In this document: positions 10,932-19,623 of the stretch, one piece after another
Numbering within the stretch: the stretch's first letter is position 1
Layout: each line of letters starts with the position of its first letter
Source: Polyangiaceae bacterium UTPRO1
GTDB taxonomy: Bacteria > Desulfobacterota > Binatia > UTPRO1
Assembly: GCA_002050235.1 (NCBI GenBank)
Contig: MWST01000011.1
Span: forward strand, 50,905 to 114,904
Length of the DNA stretch: 64,000 bases
Reading direction: 5' to 3'
Made by a program: the position numbers and the translations under genes
The notes under the pieces: model-generated
The model's input: only the letters and a program-made list of their open reading frames with translations
Databases searched by the model: none
What the model was told of the DNA's origin: nothing

Positions 10932-11345
10932 ATGCCCGACTACACCCTCTTCGGCGACGAACACGTGCGGCAGTACGAGGCGACCGGCGGCAAGGTCGGC
11001 CACGATTGGAACGGGGCGAGCTGTCTCGTCCTGCGCGTCAAAGGGCGCAAGAGCGGTCGGCTGCGGAAGCTGCCGCTCATCTACGGGAAGGACGGCGACG
11101 ACTACGTCCTGATCGCATCCAAAGGCGGCTACCCGCAAAACCCGGGATGGTACGAGAATCTGGTCGCCAACCCGCAGTGCGAGATCCAGGTATGGGATCG
11201 GGTGATTCCGGTCACCGCGCGCACCGGGACCGCGGCGGACAAGAAGCGCGTCTGGCCGGCGATGACGCAGCAGTGGCCGAGCTACGACGACTACCAAGCG
11301 GGGACGGCGCGCGATATTCCGGTCGTGCTGCTGCGGCCGCGCTGA
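10932..11345 (+). CDS. Deazaflavin (F420)-dependent nitroreductase-family protein
   Basis: These 137 residues have the GRKSGRLRKLPL and KGGYPQNPGWYENLVANP motifs that define the DDN/F420-dependent split-barrel nitroreductase family (PF04075). Members bind F420 or related flavins; many have unknown substrates. ATG 10932 is used because it directly precedes the family-like start; the frame is open upstream without similarity. F420 biosynthesis genes are not in the window. It stands alone between msrBA and a convergent plsC. Confidence 0.85.
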   Translation: MPDYTLFGDEHVRQYEATGGKVGHDWNGASCLVLRVKGRKSGRLRKLPLIYGKDGDDYVLIASKGGYPQNPGWYENLVANPQCEIQVWDRVIPVTARTGTAADKKRVWPAMTQQWPSYDDYQAGTARDIPVVLLRPR

Positions 11346-11402
11346 TCTGCCGCCGGCACGAGCCGGCAGCGGTCGGCGCCAGGTTCCGGCTGCCGCCCGC
11401 CG

Positions 11403-12188
11403 TCATGCCTCGGCGCGCATGGCGGCGAGGTTGGCTTCGATCCGATCGCGAATGCGCGCGACGAGGGCGCGGTGATCCTCGCCGGGGGTGCGGGCGATCG
11501 GGTCGTCGATGCGGACGCGCACCCGCACGCCGAAAGGGATCGGCCAGAAGTTTCGCTGCATGAGGCGCCACGATCTCTCGATCGTGACCGGCACGATCGG
11601 CGTCGCCGGCGCCGACGCCAAGAGCGCCAGCGTCCCGCGCGGCTTGAACGTCTTCAGCTCGCCGCGCCGCGCCCGCGTCCCCTCGGGAAAGATCACCGCC
11701 GAGACTCCGCGCCGCTCGACGCGCCGGCCGAGCTCGGTGATCGCCTCCGTCGCCTGCTCGGCGTCGTCGCGGTCGATCAGACAGTTGCCGCCGTGCCGCA
11801 GGTTGTAGGAGACGCTCGGGATGCGGCGCGCGAGCTCGCGCTTCGAGACGAACTTCGGAAAGTTAGTGAAGAAGAGGTGCAGCAGGAGCGCGATGTCGAA
11901 CATGCTCTGGTGGTTCGACACGATCAGGTAGGACGCGTGCGATCGGACGTGCGGTGAGCGCTCGATTGCGAGCCGCAGACCGGTGATCCGGAACGCTTCG
12001 ACGAGCGCGGTGCCGAGGCAGGCGACGATCCAGTCGTGGGGGCGTTTGCCGAGCGCCTTCGCGATCCACTGGAGCGGCTCGAACACCAGGAGGATCACGC
12101 CGAAGACGACCGCGAAGACGATCGTCATCGGCCAGTCGAGTAAGCGGGTCATCGGGCGCGGAACGTGCAGGAATCCCGCGCGTGACAC
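11403..12188 (-). CDS. plsC: 1-acyl-sn-glycerol-3-phosphate acyltransferase (PlsC family)
   Basis: The product would transfer an acyl chain to lysophosphatidate at the inner membrane. Residues about 20-45 form a transmembrane segment. The acyltransferase motifs follow in order: NHQSMFDIALL (HX4D), then FPEGTRARRGELKTFKPRG, then PIVPVTIERS. Length (261) is normal. It is convergent with the nitroreductase-like gene and separated by about 70 bases from the gene upstream on the same strand. Other lysophospholipid or ornithine-lipid acceptors are possible. Confidence 0.9.
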   Translation of the reverse strand: MSRAGFLHVPRPMTRLLDWPMTIVFAVVFGVILLVFEPLQWIAKALGKRPHDWIVACLGTALVEAFRITGLRLAIERSPHVRSHASYLIVSNHQSMFDIALLLHLFFTNFPKFVSKRELARRIPSVSYNLRHGGNCLIDRDDAEQATEAITELGRRVERRGVSAVIFPEGTRARRGELKTFKPRGTLALLASAPATPIVPVTIERSWRLMQRNFWPIPFGVRVRVRIDDPIARTPGEDHRALVARIRDRIEANLAAMRAEA

Positions 12189-12256
12189 AAGCCGCGCCGG
12201 TACGCCGGAGCGGAGCGGCGACCTGGAAGTGCGGTGGCTCGCGACGGCGGAGCGGG

Positions 12257-12877
12257 TCAGCGCTCGAAGCTCTGCACGACCGGCGGCGTGCCGAACACGC
12301 CGCCCTCGATCACGAGTCTGTCGGTCCCCTGGCCGCCGTTCAGCGCCACCCTGCCGGCGAATCTACCGTTCACGAAAGCGACATCGTCGTCGCCGCCCTT
12401 GGCGAAGAAGCGCAGCTTGCCGCCGTAGCTCGTCGCCGTGATGGCGACGACATCGTTACCGTCGCCGGTATCGATGCTGGCCTTGCCGGCGGTGCTAACG
12501 TTCTCGATGGTGAGCGTATCGTCGCCGACGCCGGTGGCGACGCGCAGGAAGCCGGGGATCGCGAGATCCCGCACCGCGACGGTGTCGGTGCCGATGTTGG
12601 TCTCGATGGCGACGTTTCTTGCGCCCGCGACCGTGCGGGCGAACGTGAACGGTACGCCGTCGCGGGTGCGCGTGACGCTGACCGCGATCTTGCCGTCGCC
12701 CTCGCCGGCGACGCTGACCGCGCAATCGCCGCCGCGGCAGCGCACGCGGAGCGTCGGGCCCTTCAAGCGGATGCGGATGGTCGTAGTGTGCGGCTCGGCG
12801 TCGCCGGCTGCGGCGACGAAGGGTGCGAAGAGCACGACGGCGGCGGCGAGGAGAGCGGGCAGCGACGAGGGGCGCAT
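12257..12877 (-). CDS. Exported beta-rich repeat protein (RTX/parallel-beta-like), unknown function
   Basis: A Sec signal (MRPSSLPALLAAAVVLFAPF, cleavage near AAA) is followed by about 180 residues of short beta segments with Gly/Asp turns (GVGDDTLTIEN, DTGDGNDVVAI, KGGDDDVAF, NGGQGTDRLVIEG). This resembles hemolysin-type GGxGxD calcium-binding turns or a small beta-helix. Two Cys near residue 45 (VRCRGGDC) may pair. ATG 12877 is preferred over 12913 because it opens the signal peptide. It could form an operon with the downstream plsC. Function is not assignable. Confidence 0.75.
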   Translation of the reverse strand: MRPSSLPALLAAAVVLFAPFVAAAGDAEPHTTTIRIRLKGPTLRVRCRGGDCAVSVAGEGDGKIAVSVTRTRDGVPFTFARTVAGARNVAIETNIGTDTVAVRDLAIPGFLRVATGVGDDTLTIENVSTAGKASIDTGDGNDVVAITATSYGGKLRFFAKGGDDDVAFVNGRFAGRVALNGGQGTDRLVIEGGVFGTPPVVQSFER

Positions 12878-13019
12878 CCCGGACGATCTGTCAGCCGGAC
12901 ACTTTCCGCGCAAGTGGAAATTTGCGGGGCGCTACGATCGGGCGACGCAACCGCTCGCTGTCTATGGCATTGCGAAGGCGTCGGCGTGGCGAAAGCCCGC
13001 GCCGCGCGTCCGCCGGGGC

Positions 13020-14645
13020 TCAGGCTGCCGTCGCCGGGTTGCGGATGGTGACCGGGCACTGCAGCCGTACGCAGGTGCCGCGGCCCGGACTCGAGGCGAT
13101 CTCGAGGCGGCCGCCGAGTGCCAGGGCACGCTCTTCCATGCTGGCGAGACCGAGCGAGTCGGTGCGCGAGACCGTGCGGTCGAAGCCGCGCCCGTCGTCG
13201 CGCACCTCGAGGAGGAGAACGCCGTCGTCGATGCGGAGGAGGAGGTCGACGTTGCGCGCCTCGGCATGGCGGAGCGCGTTGCCGAGCGACTCCTGGGCGA
13301 TGCGGTAGATTGCCACCTCGGTTTCGTCGCCGAGTCGCGGGATCGAGGTCGGAAAGCGGGCGGCCACGCGCCGCTCCAGCGAGGAGGCGTTGGCGGCGAA
13401 GGTCCGCAAGCTTTCCACCAGGCCGAGGTCGGAGAGCATCATCGGGCGCAGCTCGCGGCTCACCAGCCGCAGGTGCTCGATGACCTCGGCGAGGTGGCGC
13501 GTCGCCTGCGTCAGCTCCGAGCTGTCGTGCTCGTGGGTCCGCGACACTTCCAGCAGCACGCCGATCGCGGCGAGCTCCTGGCAGACGTTGTCGTGCAGAT
13601 CGAGACCGAGCCGCCGCCGCTCCTCCTCGCGAATGGCGGCCTGCCGGCGGGCGAGGCGCCGCAGCGTCTCCTCGCTGCGCCGCAGGTCCGCGAGCGAGCG
13701 GTGCAGCGCCTCCTCGGCTGCGTGCCTCTCGGTGACGTCGCGCCCGATCACGCGGACGCCGACGACCCGGCCGCTGCGGTCGCGGATGCGGGTTCCGACT
13801 ATCTCGAACCAGCGGCGTCCGATCGCCGTCCGCCATTCGAGGGCGAGCGGCGGAATCGTTTCGCCGGCGGCGACGCGAGCGAACGTAGCCATGGCGTCGA
13901 CATTGCCGGGATGGTCGGTCAGGAATTCGGCCGTCGCGCGTCCGACGAGCGCGTTCGGGGTATCGCCGAGGACGCGGGCCGTCGCCTGGTTCACGTAGGT
14001 GAGACGCCCTTGGAGATCGGACGTCCAGATGAAGTCGCGGGCGTTCTCGGCGAGGTCGCGGTACGCGTCGTAGGACGTCTGCAGCGCTTCGATGGCCTCC
14101 TGCTCGCGCGCCCGTAGCCGGAGGCTCGCGTGGAACGTGCGGCGCAAGCTCTCGGCGAGGCCGAGCGTGATCACCCAGCTGAGTATCGTCACGCCGACGA
14201 GCTCGAGCGGCAAGGCGGAGACGCCGAGATGAGGCAAGGCGGCGAACCAGATGGCGGCGGTGATAGTGTTCAGCGCGAGTTGCGGCCTCCAGCCCCAGAC
14301 GAAGAACACGGCCGCACTCGCTGAGAGAGCGAAGAGCACGGCGCCGAGGATTTCCGCCGAGCCCCCGAACGACGTGAAGGTGCCGGTTATGGAAGCCGCT
14401 AGGCCGCCGCAGAGAGCGATGACGATGGTGCGCGCGTGCGCCGTCGAGCGCAGCACCACGGCACCGCTCACGATCGCTACGTGCAGCACCAGGAACGTCA
14501 GTGCCAGGTCGAGGCGGAGTCGTCCTTGCAGCGTCTCGATCAGGGTGCTGAGGGCGACGATCACCAGCCAGGTGCCGGCGAAGGACGGTACGCGGTTCGC
14601 GAGGAGATGCGCAGCGGCGCTCCTGGTGCTCGTGTCGTTCTCCAC
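13020..14645 (-). CDS. Membrane PAS sensor histidine kinase (NarL/HisKA_3 class), orphan
   Basis: The 541-residue kinase starts with six or so hydrophobic helices (about 20-175, a MASE-like input region). A PAS domain follows (about 197-311, ENARDFIWTSDLQGRLTYVN...). The HisKA_3 dimerisation segment EERRRLGLDLHDNVCQELAA places the phospho-accepting His near 351. The C-terminal HATPase has NALRHAEARN (N box), VRDDGRGFD (G1) and LGLASMEERALALGG. HisKA_3 kinases normally pair with a LuxR-type response regulator, but none is adjacent, so the partner must be elsewhere. The input signal is unknown. Confidence 0.92.
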   Translation of the reverse strand: MENDTSTRSAAAHLLANRVPSFAGTWLVIVALSTLIETLQGRLRLDLALTFLVLHVAIVSGAVVLRSTAHARTIVIALCGGLAASITGTFTSFGGSAEILGAVLFALSASAAVFFVWGWRPQLALNTITAAIWFAALPHLGVSALPLELVGVTILSWVITLGLAESLRRTFHASLRLRAREQEAIEALQTSYDAYRDLAENARDFIWTSDLQGRLTYVNQATARVLGDTPNALVGRATAEFLTDHPGNVDAMATFARVAAGETIPPLALEWRTAIGRRWFEIVGTRIRDRSGRVVGVRVIGRDVTERHAAEEALHRSLADLRRSEETLRRLARRQAAIREEERRRLGLDLHDNVCQELAAIGVLLEVSRTHEHDSSELTQATRHLAEVIEHLRLVSRELRPMMLSDLGLVESLRTFAANASSLERRVAARFPTSIPRLGDETEVAIYRIAQESLGNALRHAEARNVDLLLRIDDGVLLLEVRDDGRGFDRTVSRTDSLGLASMEERALALGGRLEIASSPGRGTCVRLQCPVTIRNPATAA

Positions 14646-14702
14646 GGGATCACTCGACGCAGGCGGGACAATGTAGAGCCGGTGCGCTGCGATCCGTCAA
14701 CG

Positions 14703-14738
14703 GCGGCCGCCGATCCGGGTCGCCGCCGATCCGGGTCG
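14703..14738. repeat. Tandem duplication in the kinase upstream region
   Basis: The 15-16-base string GCCGCCGATCCGGGTC occurs twice head to tail between the kinase gene and the next minus-strand gene. It could be a direct-repeat operator for the kinase or a chance slippage product. Confidence 0.4.
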
Positions 14739-14815
14739 AGTCGGTACGCTGCCACCCGGTCGCGATTGCGCGCCGGCTGTCGCCCGGCCGCGACGGGTGC
14801 CGTGGTGGTGCGGAT

Positions 14816-15349
14816 TCACACGACGTGGGCGATGATCAACAAGCCCGGGAGCGTCAACGCGACGTCGGCGGCGAGCGGGCCGATGAGGTCGATGGCGAGG
14901 AGGCGCGGCGTCAGGGCGGCAAGGCCGAGGGCGATCGCGCACCACGTCCAGACGAGCGGGACGAAGACGGTCTTGGTTGCGGGGAAGCGCTTGATGGCTG
15001 GGTACAGCAGGACGGCAGCGCCGATCAACGGCACCAATGCGGCGGTCGGAGCCGGCAGCGTCGCGAGGAGGAGCGCGCCGACGGCGCTGGCGGCGAATGC
15101 TGCCAGCGCGAGAGTGCGTCTGAGCCCGGCCGTCAGCTCCGTTGCCGGCGGATCGAGGAGGCGGTCCCAGCTATAGGCGGCCATGATGCCGAGCAGCAGC
15201 ATGGCGGCACCGCCCGGATTCCAGGGGCGGTGCAGTGCGCGATGGACCACGAGGAGCAGCGACCACCCGACCACTAGCGGCCACCAGTAGTGGGTGAGGC
15301 GCAGAGCGCTGTGGACGTAGCGGGTGGGCACGGGTGCGGGGACAGTCAA
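14816..15349 (-). CDS. Small multipass membrane protein, possibly UbiA-like
   Basis: The 177 residues contain five to six hydrophobic segments. The pattern AAYSWDRLLDPP after the second segment and LYPAIKRFPATKTVFVPLVWTW in the middle loosely recall the N-D-x-x-D and Y-x-x-x-K motifs of UbiA prenyltransferases, but the canonical Asp-rich motifs are incomplete and the length is about half. It is divergent from the thioester-domain protein gene. I cannot name a function. Confidence 0.7.
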   Translation of the reverse strand: MTVPAPVPTRYVHSALRLTHYWWPLVVGWSLLLVVHRALHRPWNPGGAAMLLLGIMAAYSWDRLLDPPATELTAGLRRTLALAAFAASAVGALLLATLPAPTAALVPLIGAAVLLYPAIKRFPATKTVFVPLVWTWCAIALGLAALTPRLLAIDLIGPLAADVALTLPGLLIIAHVV

Positions 15350-15619
15350 TCGGAGTCGCGAGACGCTGTCAAAATACTTCGGTTCGACGTCGATGCTGCG
15401 GGCTCACTGCGGCGTTCGCTCCATGCTTCGCGGCGACTGTTTACATGCTATCTGTCGTGCGGCTGCGGGAGCGTGTCGACCGGAATGCAAGACCCGGCGG
15501 ACATCGCGCGCTCATGCACGAAGGCCGCTACGTAAGCTACTGAATCCATGATGCGAATCTCGGCACGAGTCTCGCTTGGGATATTCTCGCATCTGATACA
15601 AGTCGTGAGGGAGAAGCTC

Positions 15620-18241
15620 ATGCGCGAAATGACAATAGATCGTGACAGCCGGTTCGCATGGTCGCTGACGTGGCGTCGTATCGCCTCTGCGGTCGCGCTC
15701 ACCGCGGCATTGCTCGCGACCGCCCTGCGCGGCGCCCCCGCACTCGCTGCAGAAGCGACCCTAACGAGTCTCGGCGTCGGCCTCTACGATACGGTGACGG
15801 GGACGACCGGCGGCCCGTTCTACATGCCGGACTTCGTCGGCTCGTTCCACGTCTCGATCGATGGTGGTCCGACCACCGAAGCGTACTGCGTCGACATCCA
15901 ACATGCTCTGACCTTCGGCGAACCGCAGCCGCAGGTCGTGCCCGATTATCCGCCCGAGGTGCTGTACATACTGCGGAACGCCTATCCGAATCCCGGCACC
16001 ATCGGGACGCCGCTCGCCGACCTGACGCGCGAGGCGGCGGCGGTGCAGTCGGCGATCTGGTTCTTCACCGACGGTTTCGTCATCACCGGTCCGCCCGACG
16101 TGCAGGGCCGGGCCGTCGAGATCATCGAGGCGGCCCAGGAGCAGTGCGGTGAGGCGGCCACGGCGCTCCACGCCCGGACGTTCTTGCCGGTCGAGGAGCA
16201 GTGCGGTCCGCTGCCCGCGGTTCCCAACGAGCTGACGCTCTCGCCGGCCGAGGCCACTAATTATCTCCCCGACCAGGATTCCCATACCGTGACGGCGACT
16301 CTCCGCGATTCGCAGGGGCAGGCCATCGCCGGCCATGACATCGAGGTGGTGATCGCCGGCGCCGCCGGCCCGCAGACGTTCCAGGGCGTCACCGACGCGC
16401 AGGGCGACTTCGTCGTAACCTACCAGAACTCCCTCCAGGTGCCGGGAGTCGATACGATCACGGCGACTGCCGCGTTCACCGCTCCGGTCGGCTTGGAGTT
16501 CAAGGCCGAGGGAAATCAGGGTATCGCCATCGCCGGCCCGCCGCGCCCCGGCACCGTTACCGGGACGGCGACCAAGCACTGGGTGCCGGCAGCGTGCGGC
16601 GACGGCGTCGTCAACCAGGCCGGCGAGCAGTGTGACGACGGTAATCTCGTGGACGACGACGGCTGCGATCGCAACTGTACGCCGACGGCGTGCGGCAACG
16701 GCATCGTCACCAGCGGCGAGCTCTGCGATGACGGCAACCTCCTCGACGGCGACGGTTGCGACGGCAACTGTACGCCGACGGCGTGCGGCAACGGCATCGT
16801 CACCGTCGGCGAGGAGTGCGACGACGGCAATACGGTCAACGGCGACGGCTGCGACAACAACTGCACCGTGACCTCCTGCGGCAACGGCGTCGCCGGCCCC
16901 GGCGAAGAGTGCGACGACGGCAACGCGACCAACGGCGACGGCTGCGACGTCAACTGCACCGTGAGCGCCTGCAGCAACGGCATCGTAGCCGGCGGCGAGC
17001 AGTGCGACGACGGCAACCTCGTCGACGGCGACGGTTGCGACTCGAACTGCACCGTCACCGCGTGCGGCAACGGCATCGTCACCGCGGGCGAGCAGTGCGA
17101 CGACGGCAACGCGGTGAACGGCGACGGCTGCGACTCGAACTGCACCGTCACCGGCTGCGGCAACGGCATCGTCACCGAGGGTGAGCAGTGCGATGACGGC
17201 AACCTCGTCGACGGCGACGGTTGCAACTCCGACTGTACGGCCCCCGTCTGCGGCGACGGCGTCGTCACCGAGGGAGAGCAGTGCGACGACGGCAACCTCG
17301 TCGACGGCGACGGTTGCGACTCGAACTGCACCGTCACCGGCTGCGGTAACGGCATCGTCAGCGAAGGCGAGGAGTGCGACGACGGCAACCTCGTCGACGG
17401 CGATGCCTGCGACTCGAACTGCACGGTTACCGGCTGCGGTAACGGCATCGTCACCGCCGGCGAGCAGTGCGACGACGGCAACCTCGTCGACGGCGACGGT
17501 TGCGACTCGAACTGCACCGTCACCGGCTGCGGCAACGGCATCGTCACCGAGGGTGAGCAGTGCGACGACGGCAACCTCGTCGACGGCGACCTCTGCGAGT
17601 CCGACTGCACGGCCGCGCGCTGCGGCAACGGCATCGTCGACCAGGGCGAGCAGTGCGACGACGGCAACTTCCAGGACGGCGACGGCTGTGATGGCATGTG
17701 CCGCCTGCAGGAGATCTGCACCAACGGCATCGATGACGACGGCGACGGCGCGATCGACTGCGACGACACCGATTGCGCCTGCCTGCCGATCCTCCGCGAC
17801 CCGGCGGTGATCCGCTTCTCGCATACTCGTCCGGCGTCGTCGCGGGCACGGCAGCGGCCGGATCTGCTGCGGGTGCACGGGCGCATCGAGCCCGGAACCG
17901 CGCACGATGCGGTGGCCGAGGGACTGACGCTCCTGGTGACCAACGCGCACGGGGTCGTCTACAAGGCGCGCCTGCTTCCCGGCGATCTGCAGCGGCGCAA
18001 GTCGGGGATGTCGTTCGTCGACAAGGCGGCGGCGCGCGGCGCCGGTACGCGGGACGGTCTCTATCGCGTGCGGTTGCGCCGCGGCATCAACGATAGCCTC
18101 GTCGTCTCCATCGAGGCCTACGGCGACCTCAGCGCCGCGACACTGCCGGCGATGACGATCCAGATCGGCATCGGCGACGACATGTTCTACACCAAGGGCG
18201 CCTTCTCGAGTCGGCGCTACGGATGGTACTGGGCGTTCTGA
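15620..18241 (+). CDS. Secreted thioester-domain (TED) adhesin-like protein with Cys-rich repeats
   Basis: Sec signal 1-43 (...APALA|A) precedes a thioester domain at about 47-195. Cys90 lies in AYCVDIQHA and Gln143 in REAAAVQSAIWFFTDGF, the Cys and Gln pair that forms the internal thioester in PF08341 adhesins. About 205-300 is a Big_1/invasin-like Ig domain (TATLRDSQGQAIAGHDIEV). Twelve DUF4215-type 31-residue repeats follow (about 325-697), then a calcium-binding-like NGIDDDGDGAIDCDDTDC and the C-terminal module shared with two other proteins here. Known TED proteins bind host or surface nucleophiles covalently. ATG 15620 has GAGGGAGAAG upstream. No sortase motif or transmembrane anchor is seen, so the attachment mode is unknown. 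Confidence 0.88.
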   Translation: MREMTIDRDSRFAWSLTWRRIASAVALTAALLATALRGAPALAAEATLTSLGVGLYDTVTGTTGGPFYMPDFVGSFHVSIDGGPTTEAYCVDIQHALTFGEPQPQVVPDYPPEVLYILRNAYPNPGTIGTPLADLTREAAAVQSAIWFFTDGFVITGPPDVQGRAVEIIEAAQEQCGEAATALHARTFLPVEEQCGPLPAVPNELTLSPAEATNYLPDQDSHTVTATLRDSQGQAIAGHDIEVVIAGAAGPQTFQGVTDAQGDFVVTYQNSLQVPGVDTITATAAFTAPVGLEFKAEGNQGIAIAGPPRPGTVTGTATKHWVPAACGDGVVNQAGEQCDDGNLVDDDGCDRNCTPTACGNGIVTSGELCDDGNLLDGDGCDGNCTPTACGNGIVTVGEECDDGNTVNGDGCDNNCTVTSCGNGVAGPGEECDDGNATNGDGCDVNCTVSACSNGIVAGGEQCDDGNLVDGDGCDSNCTVTACGNGIVTAGEQCDDGNAVNGDGCDSNCTVTGCGNGIVTEGEQCDDGNLVDGDGCNSDCTAPVCGDGVVTEGEQCDDGNLVDGDGCDSNCTVTGCGNGIVSEGEECDDGNLVDGDACDSNCTVTGCGNGIVTAGEQCDDGNLVDGDGCDSNCTVTGCGNGIVTEGEQCDDGNLVDGDLCESDCTAARCGNGIVDQGEQCDDGNFQDGDGCDGMCRLQEICTNGIDDDGDGAIDCDDTDCACLPILRDPAVIRFSHTRPASSRARQRPDLLRVHGRIEPGTAHDAVAEGLTLLVTNAHGVVYKARLLPGDLQRRKSGMSFVDKAAARGAGTRDGLYRVRLRRGINDSLVVSIEAYGDLSAATLPAMTIQIGIGDDMFYTKGAFSSRRYGWYWAF
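16594..17709 (+). repeat. Twelve tandem 93-bp units encoding DUF4215 Cys-rich repeats
   Basis: Each unit encodes C-G-N-G-I-V-x-x-G-E-Q-C-D-D-G-N-L-V-D-G plus D-G-C-D-S-N-C-T-V-T-G, four Cys per unit. The units are most alike in the second half (units 6-11), which indicates recent unit duplication. Unit number may vary between strains and is easily mis-assembled. Confidence 0.92.
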
Positions 18242-18252
18242 CCCCGGAGCGC

Positions 18253-18294
18253 AGCCCCCGGCCGTCGCGGCTGCGCGTGCGGCGGCCGGGGGCT
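18253..18294 (+). terminator. Hairpin after the thioester-domain gene
   Basis: Arms 18253-18264 and 18283-18294 are exact 12-base complements around an 18-base loop, beginning 11 bases after the stop. It lies before the thiolase start and probably insulates the two genes. Confidence 0.65.
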
Positions 18295-18400
18295 GACCGA
18301 AGGAGCCTACGGACCGGACGGCGGCTCGGCGCCGCCGCTCCGGCCGCGGTTGAACCGCGACGGCGCATGCAGCAAAGTGCTCCGCAGAAGGAGAGGCGCC

Positions 18401-19588
18401 ATGCGTGAAGCCGTCATCGTCGAGGCCGTGCGAACTCCGCTCGGGCGGGGCAAGCAGACCGGAGCCCTGTATCCCGTCCATGCCGTCGATCTCGCCGCCA
18501 AGGCGCTCGGCGCCCTGGTCGAAAAGTCGCGCATCGATCCGGCGCTGGTCGAGGACGTGATCATGGGCTGCGTGAGCCAGGTCGGCGAGCAGGGGCTCAA
18601 CATCGGCCGCAACGCGGCGCTCGCCGCCGGCTTCCCCGAGACCGTCGTCGGCACGACCGTCGATAGGCAGTGCGGATCGAGCCAGCAGGCACTGCACTTC
18701 GCGGCGCAGGGGGTGATGGCCGGCGCCTATGACGTCGTCATCGCCGCGGGCGTCGAGTCGATGAGCCGCGTGCCGATGGGCACGAGCGCCGCCGCCGGCG
18801 GCCAACCGTTCGGACCGACGATGATGCAGCGCTACATCGACCGGAATCTCTACGGCGTCGGCGGGCTGGTCCAGCAGGGAATCTCGGCCGAGATCATCGC
18901 CGAGAAATGGCATCTCTCGCGCCAGGCGCTCGACGAGCTCTCGGTCGACTCGCATCGCAAAGCGGCCGCCGCGACCCGCAACGGCTGGTTCGAGAACGAG
19001 ATCGTGCCCGTCGAGGTGAAGCGGCCCGACGGCAGCCGCGACGTCGTCACCGTCGACGAAGGCATTCGGCCCGACAGCTCCCTCGCCAAACTCATGAGTC
19101 TGAAGCCGGCGTTCAAGGACGACGGCGTCATCACCGCCGGCAACTCGAGCCAGATCACCGACGGCGCTGCGGCGGTGCTGGTTATGGAGAGACGTAAGGC
19201 CGTCGATCTCGGCCTGCGACCGCGCGCCCGCTTCCATGCGTTCGCACTTGGAGGTGTCGATCCGGTGATCATGCTGACCGGGGTCGTCCCGGCGACCGAG
19301 AACGTCCTCCGGCGTGCACAGCTCTCCTTGAAGGACATCGATGCGATCGAGATCAACGAGGCTTTCGCGCCGGTGGTGCTGGCGTGGCAGCACGAGCTCG
19401 ACGCCGATCTCGCCAAGGTGAACCTGCACGGCGGCGCGATCGCCCTCGGCCACCCTCTAGGGTGCAGCGGCGCGCGTCTGATGACGACACTCCTGAACAT
19501 CCTCGAGCGTACCGGCGGCCGCTACGGGCTCCAGACCATGTGCGAGGGCGGGGGCATGGCCAACGCCACGATCATCGAGCGCCTGTAG
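18401..19588 (+). CDS. Thiolase, acetyl-CoA C-acyltransferase
   Basis: It cleaves 3-oxoacyl-CoA (beta-oxidation) or condenses acyl-CoAs. The nucleophilic Cys is residue 91 in RQCGSSQQALHFAAQG. The other active-site residues are His351 in GHPLGCSG and Cys381 in MCEGGGMANA; NEAFAPV is also present. The length is normal at 395 residues. ATG 18401 has the strong site AGAAGGAGAGG 5-15 bases upstream. The sequence type is like degradative or steroid-type thiolases. It directly precedes a sulfotransferase-like gene. Confidence 0.94.
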   Translation: MREAVIVEAVRTPLGRGKQTGALYPVHAVDLAAKALGALVEKSRIDPALVEDVIMGCVSQVGEQGLNIGRNAALAAGFPETVVGTTVDRQCGSSQQALHFAAQGVMAGAYDVVIAAGVESMSRVPMGTSAAAGGQPFGPTMMQRYIDRNLYGVGGLVQQGISAEIIAEKWHLSRQALDELSVDSHRKAAAATRNGWFENEIVPVEVKRPDGSRDVVTVDEGIRPDSSLAKLMSLKPAFKDDGVITAGNSSQITDGAAAVLVMERRKAVDLGLRPRARFHAFALGGVDPVIMLTGVVPATENVLRRAQLSLKDIDAIEINEAFAPVVLAWQHELDADLAKVNLHGGAIALGHPLGCSGARLMTTLLNILERTGGRYGLQTMCEGGGMANATIIERL

Positions 19589-19623
19589 AGTCGCGTGCTC
19601 CCGTCCGGATCGGCATACTGGGC

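Noticed and set aside
16594..17709. Tandem repeats considered as a CRISPR array
   Set aside because: Units are contiguous, in frame and code for Cys-rich peptide repeats; there are no unique spacers and no cas genes.
15761..19453. Very long minus-strand open frame opposite the thioester and thiolase genes
   Set aside because: It is a mirror of GC-rich coding on the plus strand; the translation repeats VAVDEVAVVALL strings that merely reflect the Cys-rich repeats, and it lacks any domain.
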